NCBI RefSeq assembly: GCF_009828115.1
Contig: NZ_WTYL01000002.1
Span: 434,001 to 498,000 of the forward strand
Reading direction: 5' to 3'
Source of the DNA: Allopontixanthobacter sediminis
Lineage (GTDB): Bacteria > Pseudomonadota > Alphaproteobacteria > Sphingomonadales > Sphingomonadaceae
Length of the DNA: 64,000 bases
The notes beneath the pieces are model-generated. The model saw nothing but the letters and a program-made list of their open reading frames with translations, did not search any database and was not told the DNA's origin. A program made the translations under genes and the position numbers. The number at the start of each line of letters is the position of its first letter. Position 1 is the first letter of the stretch. Positions 1 through 9,044 of the stretch are shown here, piece by piece.

Positions 1-1
1 C

Positions 2-532
2 GCCCTGCTCGAATCGCTCGGGAAAACGCACGGCATCGAAGCGCGCGCGGTGCCCCCGGTGATGGACGGCGGCGCGCCGGTATCTTCTAGCCGCATCCGC
101 AGCGCGCTGCAGGCGGGCGACCCGCAGGAAGCCGCGCGGCTGCTGACCCGGCCATTCGCGATCCGGGGCATCGTCCAGCACGGCGACAAGCGCGGGCGCG
201 AAATCGGCTATCCCACGGCGAACCTGCCGGTCGAAAGCTATCTGCGCCCCAGATTCGGCATCTACGCGATAACCGGCACTATCCTGAGTACCGGTCAGGA
301 ACTGAAGGGAGCGGCCAACATCGGCATCCGCCCGCAATTCACTCCGGCGAAGGAATTGCTCGAGCCGCATTTCTTCGATTTCTCCGGCGATCTGTACGGT
401 CAGGAGATCGAAGTGGCGTTCCATCACTTCCTGCGCCCCGAAGCGAAATTCGATTCGCTGGACGGGCTGCTCGAACAGATGGAGCGGGATTGCGGGCAGG
501 CGCGGAAACTTCTAAGCGCCGCCTCCTTATGA
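2..532 (+). CDS. ribF: Bifunctional riboflavin kinase/FAD synthetase, C-terminal part (5' truncated by window edge)
   Basis: The frame is open from base 2, so the gene begins outside the window. The visible 176 residues hold the end of the adenylyltransferase domain (VSSSRIRSAL, the ISSTxIR-like motif) and the riboflavin kinase domain (GDKRGREIGYPTANL, then AANIGIRPQF and EPHFFDFSGDLYG). RibF phosphorylates riboflavin to FMN and adenylates it to FAD in the cytoplasm. The stop overlaps the ileS start (ATGA, 529-532), so the two are translationally coupled; ribF-ileS-lspA is a widely conserved order in proteobacteria. Confidence 0.95.
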   Translation, partial: ALLESLGKTHGIEARAVPPVMDGGAPVSSSRIRSALQAGDPQEAARLLTRPFAIRGIVQHGDKRGREIGYPTANLPVESYLRPRFGIYAITGTILSTGQELKGAANIGIRPQFTPAKELLEPHFFDFSGDLYGQEIEVAFHHFLRPEAKFDSLDGLLEQMERDCGQARKLLSAASL

Positions 533-3531
533 CCGACACGCCAAGCAAGAAAGATTACCGGGACACCGTCTTCCTGCCGAAGACCGATTTCCCGATGAAA
601 GCCGGCCTTCCGCAGAAGGAACCGGCGATTCTGGCGCGCTGGCAGGCGGCGGATCAATATGCGCAATTGCGCGAGGCGCGTGCGGGGCGCGAGAAATTCA
701 TCCTCCATGACGGCCCGCCCTATGCCAATGGCGACATGCATATCGGCCATGCTCTGAACCATGTGCTGAAGGACACGGTCGTCCGCACGCAGACGCTGCT
801 GGGCAAGGATGCGCCCTATGTGCCGGGCTGGGATTGCCACGGCCTGCCGATCGAATGGAAGGTGGAGGAACTCTACCGCAAGAAGAAGCTCGACAAGAAG
901 GAAGTCCCGGCGAAGGAATTCCGCGCCGAGTGCCGCGCCTATGCGCAGGGCTGGGTCGATGTGCAGCGCGAACAGCTGAAACGCCTCGGCATCGGCGGGC
1001 GGTGGGACAAGCCCTACCTGACCATGCGCCCCGAGGCCGAAGGCGCAATCGTGGCTGAGCTGATGAAATTCGCCGAGAGCGGCCAGCTTTACCGCGGTTC
1101 GAAGCCGGTGATGTGGTCCCCGGTGGAGGAAACCGCACTCGCCGAAGCCGAGGTCGAATATGAGGATCTGACCGACAGCCCGCAGATCGACGTGGCGTTC
1201 GAGATTGTCGAGTCTCCGATTGCGGAACTGGTCGGCGCCTATGCGGTGATCTGGACGACGACGCCGTGGACGATCCCGGTGAACCAGGCTTTGGCGTATG
1301 GGCCAGATGTTGAGTATCGATTGATCGAACTTTGGGCATCCAGCGACTCCAACAAGCCCATGGAGTATGTCGAGGATTCTGCATTGGAGTTCTTGGGGAA
1401 TCGTCCCGGAACAGCGCTAAAGTTTTTGGTTGCAGACGGCCTCCACAATGATTTCGCACAGCGAGTGAATAATTGTGTGTTGAAGCGATATCCCGATATC
1501 GGGCTACGCATTAGTTCAACTTTCCCGTTGGACGACCGGACATTCAAAGGCTCGGACCTCGCCGGAACCCTTGTCCGCCACCCGATGCACCGTCTCGGCG
1601 GGTTCTACGCCAAGCCGCGCCCGATGCTGGCGGGTGACTTCGTCACTACCGAAAGCGGCACTGGCATTGTCCATATGTCGCCCGACCACGGCGAGGATGA
1701 TTTCGAGCTGTGCAAGGCGAACGGCATCGAGCCGGTCTTCGCGGTAGAGCGCGACGGGCGCTACCGTGACGACTGGCTGTGGCTCGGCGGAGCGGACGAG
1801 CGGCGGCGCAGTGTCATCAATAAACCCTTCAACGCCCCAGACGGACCCATCTGTTCCGATCTGCGCGAAGTTGGCGCGCTGCTTTCCGCCACCGCCGATT
1901 ACCGCCACAGCTACCCGCACTCCTGGCGAAGCAAGGCCAAACTAATCTACCGCTGCACGCCGCAATGGTTCATCGGGATGGATCAGGATCTGGTCCAGTT
2001 CTCGCCCAAGACTCCCGCCGAAAAGAGCTGGGAAGGCGAAGGCGGAGCCATCGATCCTGCTGACGAAAAACCATGCGCCGCGCGCTCGCTGCGCCAGATC
2101 GCCATGTCCGAGATCGAAGCCACCCGCTTCGTGCCGGAAAAGGGCCGCAACCGGCTGCGATCAATGGTCGAGGGCCGTCCAGACTGGCTGATCAGCCGCC
2201 AACGCGCCTGGGGCGTGCCGATTGCCTTGTTCGTCCACCGGACCAGCGGGCAGTTGCTGGTCGATTCCGAAGTCAACGCGCGCATCATCGCGGCGATTAC
2301 CGCTGACGGTGTCGACGCATGGGAAGATGCCCGCGCCGCGGAATTCCTCGGCCAGGATCGCAATCCCGATGATTACGAGATGATCGGCGATATTCTCGAT
2401 GTGTGGTTCGACAGCGGCTGCACCCACGCCTTCGTGCTCGAATCGGACGAATGGCCCGAACTGCAGTCCCCCGCCGACCTCTACCTAGAAGGCAGCGACC
2501 AGCATCGCGGCTGGTTCCAGTCCAGCCTTCTCGAAAGCTGCGGCACGCGGGGCCGCGCGCCGTACAAGGCCGTGCTGACCCACGGGTTCACGATGGACCC
2601 CAAGGGCATGAAAATGTCCAAATCGCTCGGCAATACGGTCGATCCGCTGAAGGTGATGGAGCAATACGGCGCGGATATCATCCGGCTGTGGGCGCTCAGT
2701 GTCGATTACACCGAGGATCACCGGATCGGTGACGAAATCCTCAAGGGCGTGGGCGATACCTATCGCAAGCTGCGCAACACCTTCCGCTACCTTCTCGGCG
2801 CGCTGGAAGGGTATTCCGACACCGAAGCGCTGCCGGTTGAGGAAATGCCGGAACTGGAACGCTATGTCCTCGCGCTGTTGGGCGAAGTTGACGGGACTTT
2901 GCGCAAGGCGGTCCACGATTTCGACTTCAATCTGTATGTCCGGACGCTGACCGATTTCTGCAACGAGGATCTATCGGCTTTCTATTTCGATATCCGCAAG
3001 GACAGCCTTTATTGCGATCCGGCGGACGGTGTGAAGCGCCGCGCCAACCGGACGGTAATGGACATCCTGTTTCACGCGCTCGTCCGCTATGCAGCGCCGG
3101 TGCTGGTGTTTACGTCCGAAGAAGTCTGGGGGACCCGGTTCCCCGATGATAGAAGCGTTCACCTGCTCGAATGGCCGGAAATCCCGGCGACTTCGGCGGA
3201 CGATACCCGCTGGGATGCGCTGCGCGATTTGCGCGAAACCGCGATGGAAGCCATCGAACCGCTCCGCCGCGAAAAGATCATCCGCTCCGGTCTGGAAGCG
3301 GCGGTTACCGTGCCCGACGACAAAGTGCCCCAGGGCTTCTCCGACGCCGACCTGGCGGAATTGTTCATCACCGCGTCAGTAACGCGGCGCCAAGGAACGG
3401 ACGTGACCGTGACCCGCACCGACAATCACAAATGCGGCCGCTGCTGGCGGCTCCTTCCCGAAGTGACGGAAGACGGCGATCTGTGCGCGCGCTGCGATGA
3501 CGCCGTATCGCAGATGGATACCGCAGCATGA
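529..3531 (+). CDS. ileS: Isoleucyl-tRNA synthetase (IleRS)
   Basis: Class I aminoacyl-tRNA synthetase of 1000 residues that charges tRNA-Ile and edits Val-tRNA. The HIGH motif is at residues 71-74 (after PPYANGDM), the CP1 editing domain carries WTTTPWT and GTGIVHMSPDHGEDDF, and KMSKS is at 695-699. The C-terminus has a four-cysteine zinc site (CGRCW...CARC, about 969-990). The start at 529 overlaps the ribF stop; an in-frame ATG at 490 lies inside ribF and is unlikely. The CP1 part encoded by about 1321-1560 is only about 50% G+C against about 64% just upstream and is poorly conserved in character. A further insertion follows CTPQWFI, at about 2008-2085. Confidence 0.97.
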   Translation: MTDTPSKKDYRDTVFLPKTDFPMKAGLPQKEPAILARWQAADQYAQLREARAGREKFILHDGPPYANGDMHIGHALNHVLKDTVVRTQTLLGKDAPYVPGWDCHGLPIEWKVEELYRKKKLDKKEVPAKEFRAECRAYAQGWVDVQREQLKRLGIGGRWDKPYLTMRPEAEGAIVAELMKFAESGQLYRGSKPVMWSPVEETALAEAEVEYEDLTDSPQIDVAFEIVESPIAELVGAYAVIWTTTPWTIPVNQALAYGPDVEYRLIELWASSDSNKPMEYVEDSALEFLGNRPGTALKFLVADGLHNDFAQRVNNCVLKRYPDIGLRISSTFPLDDRTFKGSDLAGTLVRHPMHRLGGFYAKPRPMLAGDFVTTESGTGIVHMSPDHGEDDFELCKANGIEPVFAVERDGRYRDDWLWLGGADERRRSVINKPFNAPDGPICSDLREVGALLSATADYRHSYPHSWRSKAKLIYRCTPQWFIGMDQDLVQFSPKTPAEKSWEGEGGAIDPADEKPCAARSLRQIAMSEIEATRFVPEKGRNRLRSMVEGRPDWLISRQRAWGVPIALFVHRTSGQLLVDSEVNARIIAAITADGVDAWEDARAAEFLGQDRNPDDYEMIGDILDVWFDSGCTHAFVLESDEWPELQSPADLYLEGSDQHRGWFQSSLLESCGTRGRAPYKAVLTHGFTMDPKGMKMSKSLGNTVDPLKVMEQYGADIIRLWALSVDYTEDHRIGDEILKGVGDTYRKLRNTFRYLLGALEGYSDTEALPVEEMPELERYVLALLGEVDGTLRKAVHDFDFNLYVRTLTDFCNEDLSAFYFDIRKDSLYCDPADGVKRRANRTVMDILFHALVRYAAPVLVFTSEEVWGTRFPDDRSVHLLEWPEIPATSADDTRWDALRDLRETAMEAIEPLRREKIIRSGLEAAVTVPDDKVPQGFSDADLAELFITASVTRRQGTDVTVTRTDNHKCGRCWRLLPEVTEDGDLCARCDDAVSQMDTAA

Positions 3532-4061
3532 ACCCGGTCATGCGCAACCGCCTGATCGGCCTGTTTATCGCGGTGGGCATCTTTGCTGCCGACCAATACG
3601 TCAAATGGCTCGTCGTCGGCCCGCTAGGGATCGACCGGATTGGTGACTACAAGGAGTTGCTGCCGTTCTTCGACCTGCGGTTCACCCAGAATTTCGGGGT
3701 GTCGCTGGGCATGTTCGAAGCGACGTCCATGGAAGCGCGCTGGGTGCTGGTGGCGGTCACCGCTGCGATCGCGCTAGTGGTGACCATCTGGATGCTGCGC
3801 GAGAAATTGTTTGGCGACATCATCGGCCTTGCGCTGATCCTCGGCGGCGCGCTGGGCAACATCAAGGACCGTTACGACCTGGGCTATGTCATCGACTACG
3901 CCGATCTCCATTTCGGCACATTCCGGCCCTTCCTGATTTTCAATATTGCCGACGCCTGTATCACCATCGGCGTCGTCATCCTGCTTGCCCGTTCCTTTTT
4001 CCTCCGCGATAAGGACGTCAAGAACACCAATGAAGCGGCACCAGACGCCGCGGAGAGTTGA
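3528..4061 (+). CDS. lspA: Lipoprotein signal peptidase (signal peptidase II)
   Basis: An inner-membrane aspartyl protease of 177 residues that cleaves prolipoproteins before the lipid-modified cysteine. Four hydrophobic segments are visible. The family motifs are NFGVSLGMF (55-63), GNIKDR (110-115) and GYVIDYADLHFG with catalytic Asp123. The last is FNIADA with catalytic Asp142. The start overlaps the ileS stop by four bases. Its substrates probably include the lipoproteins encoded at 4063 and 6020 in this window. Confidence 0.96.
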   Translation: MNPVMRNRLIGLFIAVGIFAADQYVKWLVVGPLGIDRIGDYKELLPFFDLRFTQNFGVSLGMFEATSMEARWVLVAVTAAIALVVTIWMLREKLFGDIIGLALILGGALGNIKDRYDLGYVIDYADLHFGTFRPFLIFNIADACITIGVVILLARSFFLRDKDVKNTNEAAPDAAES

Positions 4062-4062
4062 T

Positions 4063-4476
4063 ATGGCCAAGACACGAACATTGATCCTTCTGGGCGCCGG
4101 CTGCGCGATGCTTTCGGCATGCGGCGGCGATGGCGGCATTCTCGGCCGCGATCGGCCCGATGAATTCGCAGTGCAGCGTCAGGCCCCGCTGGTAGTGCCG
4201 CCCGATTTCAACCTGGTGCCGCCCGCCCCCGGCGCGCCGCGCCCGACCGAAGGCACGGCTTCCGCGCAGGCACTCGATGCGCTGTTCGGCGGTCCCGCGC
4301 CGCGCAGCGGGGTGGAAAGTTCCGTCATCGACCGTGCGGGCACTGCCGATCCGGGTATCCGTTCGTCGGTTGGCGATGCGGGAACGAACACCGTGGCCAA
4401 GGGCCGGGTGACCCGCGATATCATCGCCGCACCCGAAGGCGACGGGCAGGTGACTCAGGCAATAATTCCGGGCTGA
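4063..4476 (+). CDS. DUF3035-type outer-membrane lipoprotein (BamF-like)
   Basis: A 137-residue protein starting one base after the lspA stop. It has a signal peptide ending in a clear lipobox (LSAC, Cys20), then a low-complexity proline/glycine/alanine-rich region (PLVVPPDFNLVPPAPGAP). This resembles the DUF3035 family, which is annotated in other alphaproteobacteria as the BAM-complex lipoprotein BamF; that link is from memory of the family, not from a search. The position after lspA is typical for Sphingomonadales. No enzyme motif is visible. An in-frame ATG at 3946 lies inside lspA and is not preferred. Confidence 0.75.
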   Translation: MAKTRTLILLGAGCAMLSACGGDGGILGRDRPDEFAVQRQAPLVVPPDFNLVPPAPGAPRPTEGTASAQALDALFGGPAPRSGVESSVIDRAGTADPGIRSSVGDAGTNTVAKGRVTRDIIAAPEGDGQVTQAIIPG

Positions 4477-4493
4477 CAGGCTTCGGCTGTCAG
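4473..4493. terminator. Hairpin at the convergent gene ends, no T-tract
   Basis: CTGACAG and CTGTCAG form a 7-bp stem around a TTCG-containing loop, overlapping the stop codon of the + lipoprotein gene and the last codons of the - CNNM gene. It lacks a T-run, so it may only act weakly or with Rho. Confidence 0.35.
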
Positions 4494-5857
4494 ACGGCTT
4501 CCGGCGATACGGGCTCAGGCGGAAGCGGGGCCGTACCCGCGGGGCTGACCAGCAGCTTGTCGATCTTGCGGCGGTCCATATCGATCACTTCGAAACGCCA
4601 GCCCTGCGCGGTGAAGCTTTCTCCCTCCACCGGCAGGTTCTTGAGCACCGACAGGACATAGCCCGCCGCCGTGGCGAATTCGCGGTTGTCCCCGTAATCG
4701 AGGCCTAGCCGTTCGGCGAGATCGTCCGCCGACAGCGCGCCAGAGATCAACAGCGATCCATCTTCCCGTTCGACGATGCCCGGTTCGTCCCCTTCGTCCT
4801 GGCTGCTGGCGAATTGGCCGACCAGCGCAGTCAACAGGTCGACCGGAGTAACGATGCCTTCGAGATGGCCGTATTCGTCATGCACGACCGCCATCGCGAC
4901 GTCGGATTGCTGCAAGGCTCGAAGGGCATCGAGCGCGTCGAGCTGGTCGGGAATGACCACCGCCTTCGCCATCAGGTCCGCCAGCGAAACCGGCTTGCCG
5001 GCCACCAGTTGCGCCAGCACCTCACGCACTTTCACCACCCCCACAATCCTGTCAGTTGAGCCATCAGCCACTGGAAGCAGGGAATGGGGGCTAGCCTCGA
5101 TCGCCTTGCGGATCGCGTCGGGATCGTCGGATACGTCGACCCAGTCGAGTTCAGTGCGGGGGGTCATCAATTCACGCACCGGACGGTCCACTAGGCGCAC
5201 GACGCCGGCCAGTATCTGGTGCTGTTCCCGTTCAATGACGCCCTGCCGCGTAGCATCGGCAAAGATCATGTGCAGCTCTTCCGCGGTAACGTTCCCTCCG
5301 CCCGCAGGCCGCACCCCGAGCAGCCGGACCAGCACGCTGGAGCTTTTATCGAGCACCCATACGACCGGCGCGGCGACGCGGGCAATGAACGCCATCGGGA
5401 GCGCCATGACCAGAGCTATCGGGACCGCGTTGCGCAGCGCCACCTGCTTGGGCACCAGTTCCCCGATCACCAGGTTGAAATAAGTCACCAGCGCGATCAC
5501 CAGCGCAAAGCCGGCGTTGTCGGCATATTCCAAAGGCAATCCGAGAGCGGCGAGCCGTTCACCTACCGGCCCGCCCAGGCTGGCGCCGGAGAAAGCGCCG
5601 GCAATGATCCCGACCAGCGTGATGCCGATCTGCACCGTGGAGAGAAACTTGCCCGGATCGGCGGCCAGCACCAAAGCCGTTCGCGCGGCCTTGCTATCCA
5701 AGCTGCGCAGCTTGGCCGTGCGCGCCGAAACAATCGCCAGTTCGGACATGGCGAAGATGCCGTTGAGGATGATTAATCCTGCGATGATGAGCAGATCAGG
5801 CCAGGGAAAAGGTGTCACGCGCAATCCGCTAGCACAATTAAAGCGTTTCGCCACCAT
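4490..5857 (-). CDS. CNNM/CorC-family membrane protein with CBS domains (hemolysin-like, TlyC family)
   Basis: 455 residues. The N-terminus has four hydrophobic segments of the CNNM (DUF21) domain with MSELAIVSARTAKLR, then a tandem CBS pair (MTPRTELDWVDV...; DQLDALDALRALQQ...EYGHLEGIVTPVDLL) and a C-terminal CorC_HlyC domain (SADDLAERLGLDY...GYVLSVLKNLPVEGESF). Members bind adenosine nucleotides and take part in Mg2+/Co2+ transport or in membrane integrity; the substrate here is unknown. A GTG start at 5818 (VTPFPW) is a good alternative to the ATG at 5857. The ATG has a TTGGAG-like site 13 bases upstream. Confidence 0.88.
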   Translation of the reverse strand: MVAKRFNCASGLRVTPFPWPDLLIIAGLIILNGIFAMSELAIVSARTAKLRSLDSKAARTALVLAADPGKFLSTVQIGITLVGIIAGAFSGASLGGPVGERLAALGLPLEYADNAGFALVIALVTYFNLVIGELVPKQVALRNAVPIALVMALPMAFIARVAAPVVWVLDKSSSVLVRLLGVRPAGGGNVTAEELHMIFADATRQGVIEREQHQILAGVVRLVDRPVRELMTPRTELDWVDVSDDPDAIRKAIEASPHSLLPVADGSTDRIVGVVKVREVLAQLVAGKPVSLADLMAKAVVIPDQLDALDALRALQQSDVAMAVVHDEYGHLEGIVTPVDLLTALVGQFASSQDEGDEPGIVEREDGSLLISGALSADDLAERLGLDYGDNREFATAAGYVLSVLKNLPVEGESFTAQGWRFEVIDMDRRKIDKLLVSPAGTAPLPPEPVSPEAV

Positions 5858-5919
5858 TCAGACACGGTGCTCCAAGCGACCCCACGTTGTGCCGCGAGCG
5901 CGCTCATAAATCTGGTGCG

Positions 5920-5944
5920 GGAACAGCCAACTGTCTAAATGGTT
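5920..5944 (+). promoter_or_regulatory. Possible EcfG-type (general stress) promoter for the OmpA-like lipoprotein gene
   Basis: GGAAC at 5920-5924 and GGTT at 5941-5944 are separated by 16 bases. The alphaproteobacterial EcfG consensus is GGAAC-N16/17-CGTT, so the -10 element departs at one base. It lies 75 bases before the downstream start codon. This is a motif match only. Confidence 0.3.
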
Positions 5945-6019
5945 GTGTGTGTGCAACGCAGATGGGTGCGGTGCGCGATTAAAGGTGCCGGTGGCACGAT
6001 AAAAGGAGGGGACGGCCCC

Positions 6020-6718
6020 ATGAAGAATTCACGGATTTTTGTTTCGAGTCTTGCAGCATTATCGCTGGTTACGGTCTCGGGCTGCGTTACGGATCCCAAC
6101 ACGGGTGAACAGAAAGTTTCGCGCACGGCAATCGGCGGAGTCGGCGGTGCCGTACTTGGCGGCCTTCTTGGCGGCGTTATCGGCGGCAAGACCGGACGCA
6201 TCATCGGTGCCGGCGTTGGCGGCGTGGCCGGCGGCGTGGTCGGCTACAAGATGGACCAGCAGATCAAGGAACTGAAGGAAAGCACCGCAGGTTCGGGCGT
6301 TGATGTCACTGAAACCGACGGCGGCAACGCGATCCTGGTGAACCTGCCCGACGGCGTCACATTCGCAACCGGCAGCTACACCATCAACCAGAATTTCCGC
6401 AACACGCTCGATAACGTCGCGAACAGCCTCATCCAGTATCCGGACAGCCTGATCGACGTTTACGGCTACACCGATTCGACCGGTTCCGACGCTTTCAACC
6501 AGCGTCTGTCGGAACAGCGTGCGCAGGCAGTGGCAAACTACCTGTCCTCGCGCGGGGTATCGGCTGCGCGCATCCGCTCGCAGGGTTTTGGCGAAGATCC
6601 AAACTACTTCGTCGGTGACAACAACACCGATTCGGGCCGGGCACTGAATCGCCGGGTCGAAATCAAGATCATTCCGGTCACGCAGGAAGACGTTGCGGCA
6701 GCACGAGCAGCCCAGTAA
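6020..6718 (+). CDS. OmpA-family lipoprotein with glycine zipper (YiaD-like)
   Basis: 232 residues. The start was chosen at 6020 because AAGGAGG lies at 6003-6009; in-frame codons upstream lack coding character. It has a signal peptide with lipobox VSGC (Cys22), a glycine-zipper stretch (repeats of GG with V/L/I, about residues 38-80) and a C-terminal OmpA domain (about 115-225) with GYTDSTGSDAFNQRLSEQRA and GRALNRRVEI. Such proteins sit in the outer membrane and bind the meso-DAP stem peptide of peptidoglycan. It is monocistronic, closed by the terminator at 6763. Confidence 0.92.
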   Translation: MKNSRIFVSSLAALSLVTVSGCVTDPNTGEQKVSRTAIGGVGGAVLGGLLGGVIGGKTGRIIGAGVGGVAGGVVGYKMDQQIKELKESTAGSGVDVTETDGGNAILVNLPDGVTFATGSYTINQNFRNTLDNVANSLIQYPDSLIDVYGYTDSTGSDAFNQRLSEQRAQAVANYLSSRGVSAARIRSQGFGEDPNYFVGDNNTDSGRALNRRVEIKIIPVTQEDVAAARAAQ

Positions 6719-6762
6719 TCGCAGTTGACGAATTCGGGGCCCCGCGCTCCGGATAGCGAGTG

Positions 6763-6794
6763 AAAAGGGTCGGCCGCAGGGTCGGCCCTTTTTT
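6763..6794. terminator. Intrinsic terminator, usable in both directions
   Basis: A 13-bp stem with two G-T pairs and a GCAG loop, flanked by AAAAGGG and CCCTTTTTT. On + it ends the OmpA-like gene. On - it lies just after the CysQ-like gene and ends in a shorter T-run. Confidence 0.85.
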
Positions 6795-6816
6795 ATGCCA
6801 TCCCGCTATGCGCGGC

Positions 6817-7599
6817 TTATTCCCGGACCAACACCACTGCCCGATCCGCCAACCGCTCGACTGCGGCGGCGTGGATCCCCGGCGCGCTGACCAGCAAGCC
6901 GAACGCCCGCGGGTCCCGCTTGTTGAAATTAAGCGGGGCACCGAATGCGTCGGAGACCATGGCACCCGCTTCCCGCGCGATCAGTGTGGCCGCTGCGATA
7001 TCCCATTCGAAGCCCCACCGCAGCGTAGCGAGCAAGTCGGCCTCGTCTGCGCCGACCATCGCGATTCGCAGCGCGATCGAGTTGGGCTTGTCGACCAGCG
7101 TCAGATCGCTGTCCGGCTTGGGCAGCGAATCGGCGGGCACGCGCGACCCGGCGAATTCCATACGGGTCGAGGCGACCAGCCGCTGCCCGTTGCGCCACGC
7201 GCCCTGCCCGGCGATTCCAAGCCATTCTTCGGACCGCGCCGGGGCCGCAAGCATCCCAATCAGCGGCCGACCTTCGCTGATCAGCCCAACCGAAACGCAC
7301 CAGCCGGGGCGGCCGCGAATGAAATCACGGGTGCCGTCGATCGGGTCGACCAGCCATGCCAGTCCCCGGCCCAACCGGACCGAATCGTCGACCGTTTCTT
7401 CCGACAGCCACCCCGCCGAAGGAAGCAGGCGGCCCAGTTCCCGGCGTAGGAAGCCGTCAACCTCGATATCGGCGTCGCTGACCGGACTGCCCGGTTCCTT
7501 GTCCCACGACCGGAGGATATGGCCCGCACCGGGCCAGCGACCTACCGCGATGCGCCCTGCCTCTTGGACAATTTCCTGAAATCTGTTTTGATCGAGCAT
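6817..7599 (-). CDS. Inositol-monophosphatase-superfamily phosphatase, probable 3'(2'),5'-bisphosphate nucleotidase (CysQ-like)
   Basis: 260 residues with the Li+-sensitive phosphatase metal motifs: SEETVDD (Glu of motif 1), WLVDPIDGTRDFIRG (motif A) and WDIAAATLIAREAGA (motif B). CysQ members hydrolyse PAP to AMP and phosphate during sulfate assimilation. The pattern DGTRDFIRGRPGWCVSVGL resembles CysQ more than SuhB, but histidinol-phosphate phosphatase activity cannot be excluded. It is divergent from sucC, with 103 bases between the start codons. Confidence 0.8.
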   Translation of the reverse strand: MLDQNRFQEIVQEAGRIAVGRWPGAGHILRSWDKEPGSPVSDADIEVDGFLRRELGRLLPSAGWLSEETVDDSVRLGRGLAWLVDPIDGTRDFIRGRPGWCVSVGLISEGRPLIGMLAAPARSEEWLGIAGQGAWRNGQRLVASTRMEFAGSRVPADSLPKPDSDLTLVDKPNSIALRIAMVGADEADLLATLRWGFEWDIAAATLIAREAGAMVSDAFGAPLNFNKRDPRAFGLLVSAPGIHAAAVERLADRAVVLVRE

Positions 7600-7702
7600 G
7601 CATTATCACTGTTGGAAGCGGACGCAGCACTTTTCAAGCGCGGCGATCCATGCTTAGGCGGCGCCGAACCTAATTTCCCTTACAAGAAGCAACGGACGCC
7701 CC

Positions 7703-8902
7703 ATGAACATCCATGAATACCAGGCCAAGGAACTGCTCGCGAAATACGGCATCGGCATCCCCTCCGGCTATGCCGCGCTGACTGTCGAAGAAGCGGTTGC
7801 CGGCGCAAAGAAGCTCCCCGGGCCGCTATATGTGGTGAAGGCGCAAATTCACGCGGGCGGCCGCGGCAAGGGCAAGTTCAAGGAACTGGGCACGGATGCA
7901 AAGGGCGGCGTCCGGCTGGCGAAAAGTATCGACGATGTGGCGGCGGATGCCAAGGATATGCTCGGCAACACGCTGGTCACGATCCAGACCGGCGATGAAG
8001 GCAAGCAGGTCAACCGGCTGTATGTCACCGACGGGGTCGACATTGCCGAAGAATATTACCTTGCCATGCTGGTCGACCGGGCCAGCGGCCAGGTGGCGAT
8101 GGTCGTGTCGACCGAAGGCGGTATGGATATCGAAGATGTGGCGCACAACACGCCAGATAAAATTACGACGATCACCATCGATCCCGCACAAGGCTTCATG
8201 CCGCACCACGGCCGAGCCGTGGCGTTCGCGCTGAACCTGTCGGGCGATCTCAACAAGCAGTGCCAGAAATTGGCTGGCCAGCTCTACACCGCGTTTATCG
8301 ATCTCGATTGCGAGATGCTGGAAATCAACCCGCTGGTAGAAACGAAAGATGCCAACCTGCTGGTGCTCGACACCAAGATGAGCTTCGACGGCAACGCGCT
8401 GTACCGTCACAAGGACGTGGAAGCGATGCGCGACGAAACCGAAGAAGACCCGGCCGAAGTCGAAGCGAGCAAATACGACCTCGCCTACATCAAGCTGGAC
8501 GGCAACATCGGCTGCATGGTCAACGGCGCGGGCCTCGCGATGGCAACGATGGACATCATCAAGCTGAACGGCGCGTTCCCGGCCAACTTCCTCGACGTGG
8601 GCGGCGGCGCGACCAAGGAAAAGGTCACCGCAGCCTTCAAGATCATCCTGCAGGACCCCGCCGTGGAAGGCATCCTGGTCAATATCTTCGGCGGCATCAT
8701 GAAATGCGACATTATTGCCGACGGGATCGTGGCCGCGGCGAAGGAAGTGAACCTTTCGGTGCCGCTGGTCGTCCGCCTCGAAGGCACGAACGTCGAGAAG
8801 GGTAAGGAAATCCTCAACAATTCCGGCCTTCCGATCGTCAGCGCCGACGATCTCGGCGATGCTGCGAAGAAAATCGTCGCCGAGGTGAAGCAGGCGGCCT
8901 GA
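7703..8902 (+). CDS. sucC: Succinyl-CoA synthetase, beta subunit (ADP-forming)
   Basis: A 399-residue ATP-grasp protein ([16 protein letters not shown]; nucleotide-binding region [16 protein letters not shown]-terminal CoA-ligase domain with [15 protein letters not shown] and [10 protein letters not shown]). With SucD it interconverts succinyl-CoA and succinate in the TCA cycle. No sucD follows; the next genes are etfB-etfA. The alpha subunit must be encoded outside this window, an arrangement I recall from other sphingomonads. There is no strong Shine-Dalgarno sequence before the ATG. Confidence 0.97.
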   Translation: MNIHEYQAKELLAKYGIGIPSGYAALTVEEAVAGAKKLPGPLYVVKAQIHAGGRGKGKFKELGTDAKGGVRLAKSIDDVAADAKDMLGNTLVTIQTGDEGKQVNRLYVTDGVDIAEEYYLAMLVDRASGQVAMVVSTEGGMDIEDVAHNTPDKITTITIDPAQGFMPHHGRAVAFALNLSGDLNKQCQKLAGQLYTAFIDLDCEMLEINPLVETKDANLLVLDTKMSFDGNALYRHKDVEAMRDETEEDPAEVEASKYDLAYIKLDGNIGCMVNGAGLAMATMDIIKLNGAFPANFLDVGGGATKEKVTAAFKIILQDPAVEGILVNIFGGIMKCDIIADGIVAAAKEVNLSVPLVVRLEGTNVEKGKEILNNSGLPIVSADDLGDAAKKIVAEVKQAA

Positions 8903-8984
8903 GATTTCCGATGTGCGACTTGGCAACCGTATGGAAACAGCGGCGCGACTGGCGCATTGATAGAACAGGACGGGTCGCCCTTAC

Positions 8985-9000
8985 TTGACGTTTACGTAAG
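8985..9000. promoter_or_regulatory. LiuR-like operator upstream of etfB
   Basis: The site TTGACGTTTACGTAAG is an imperfect ACGT-containing dyad 45 bases before the etfB start. It resembles sites reported for LiuR, the MerR-family regulator of branched-chain amino acid and fatty acid oxidation; the similarity is from memory. TTGACG could also act as a -35 element, with a poor -10 (TAGGGC) 17 bases later. Confidence 0.4.
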
Positions 9001-9044
9001 CGCAAGCTAGGGCGCCGTCACACATTGTGAGAGGAAAGTAACTC

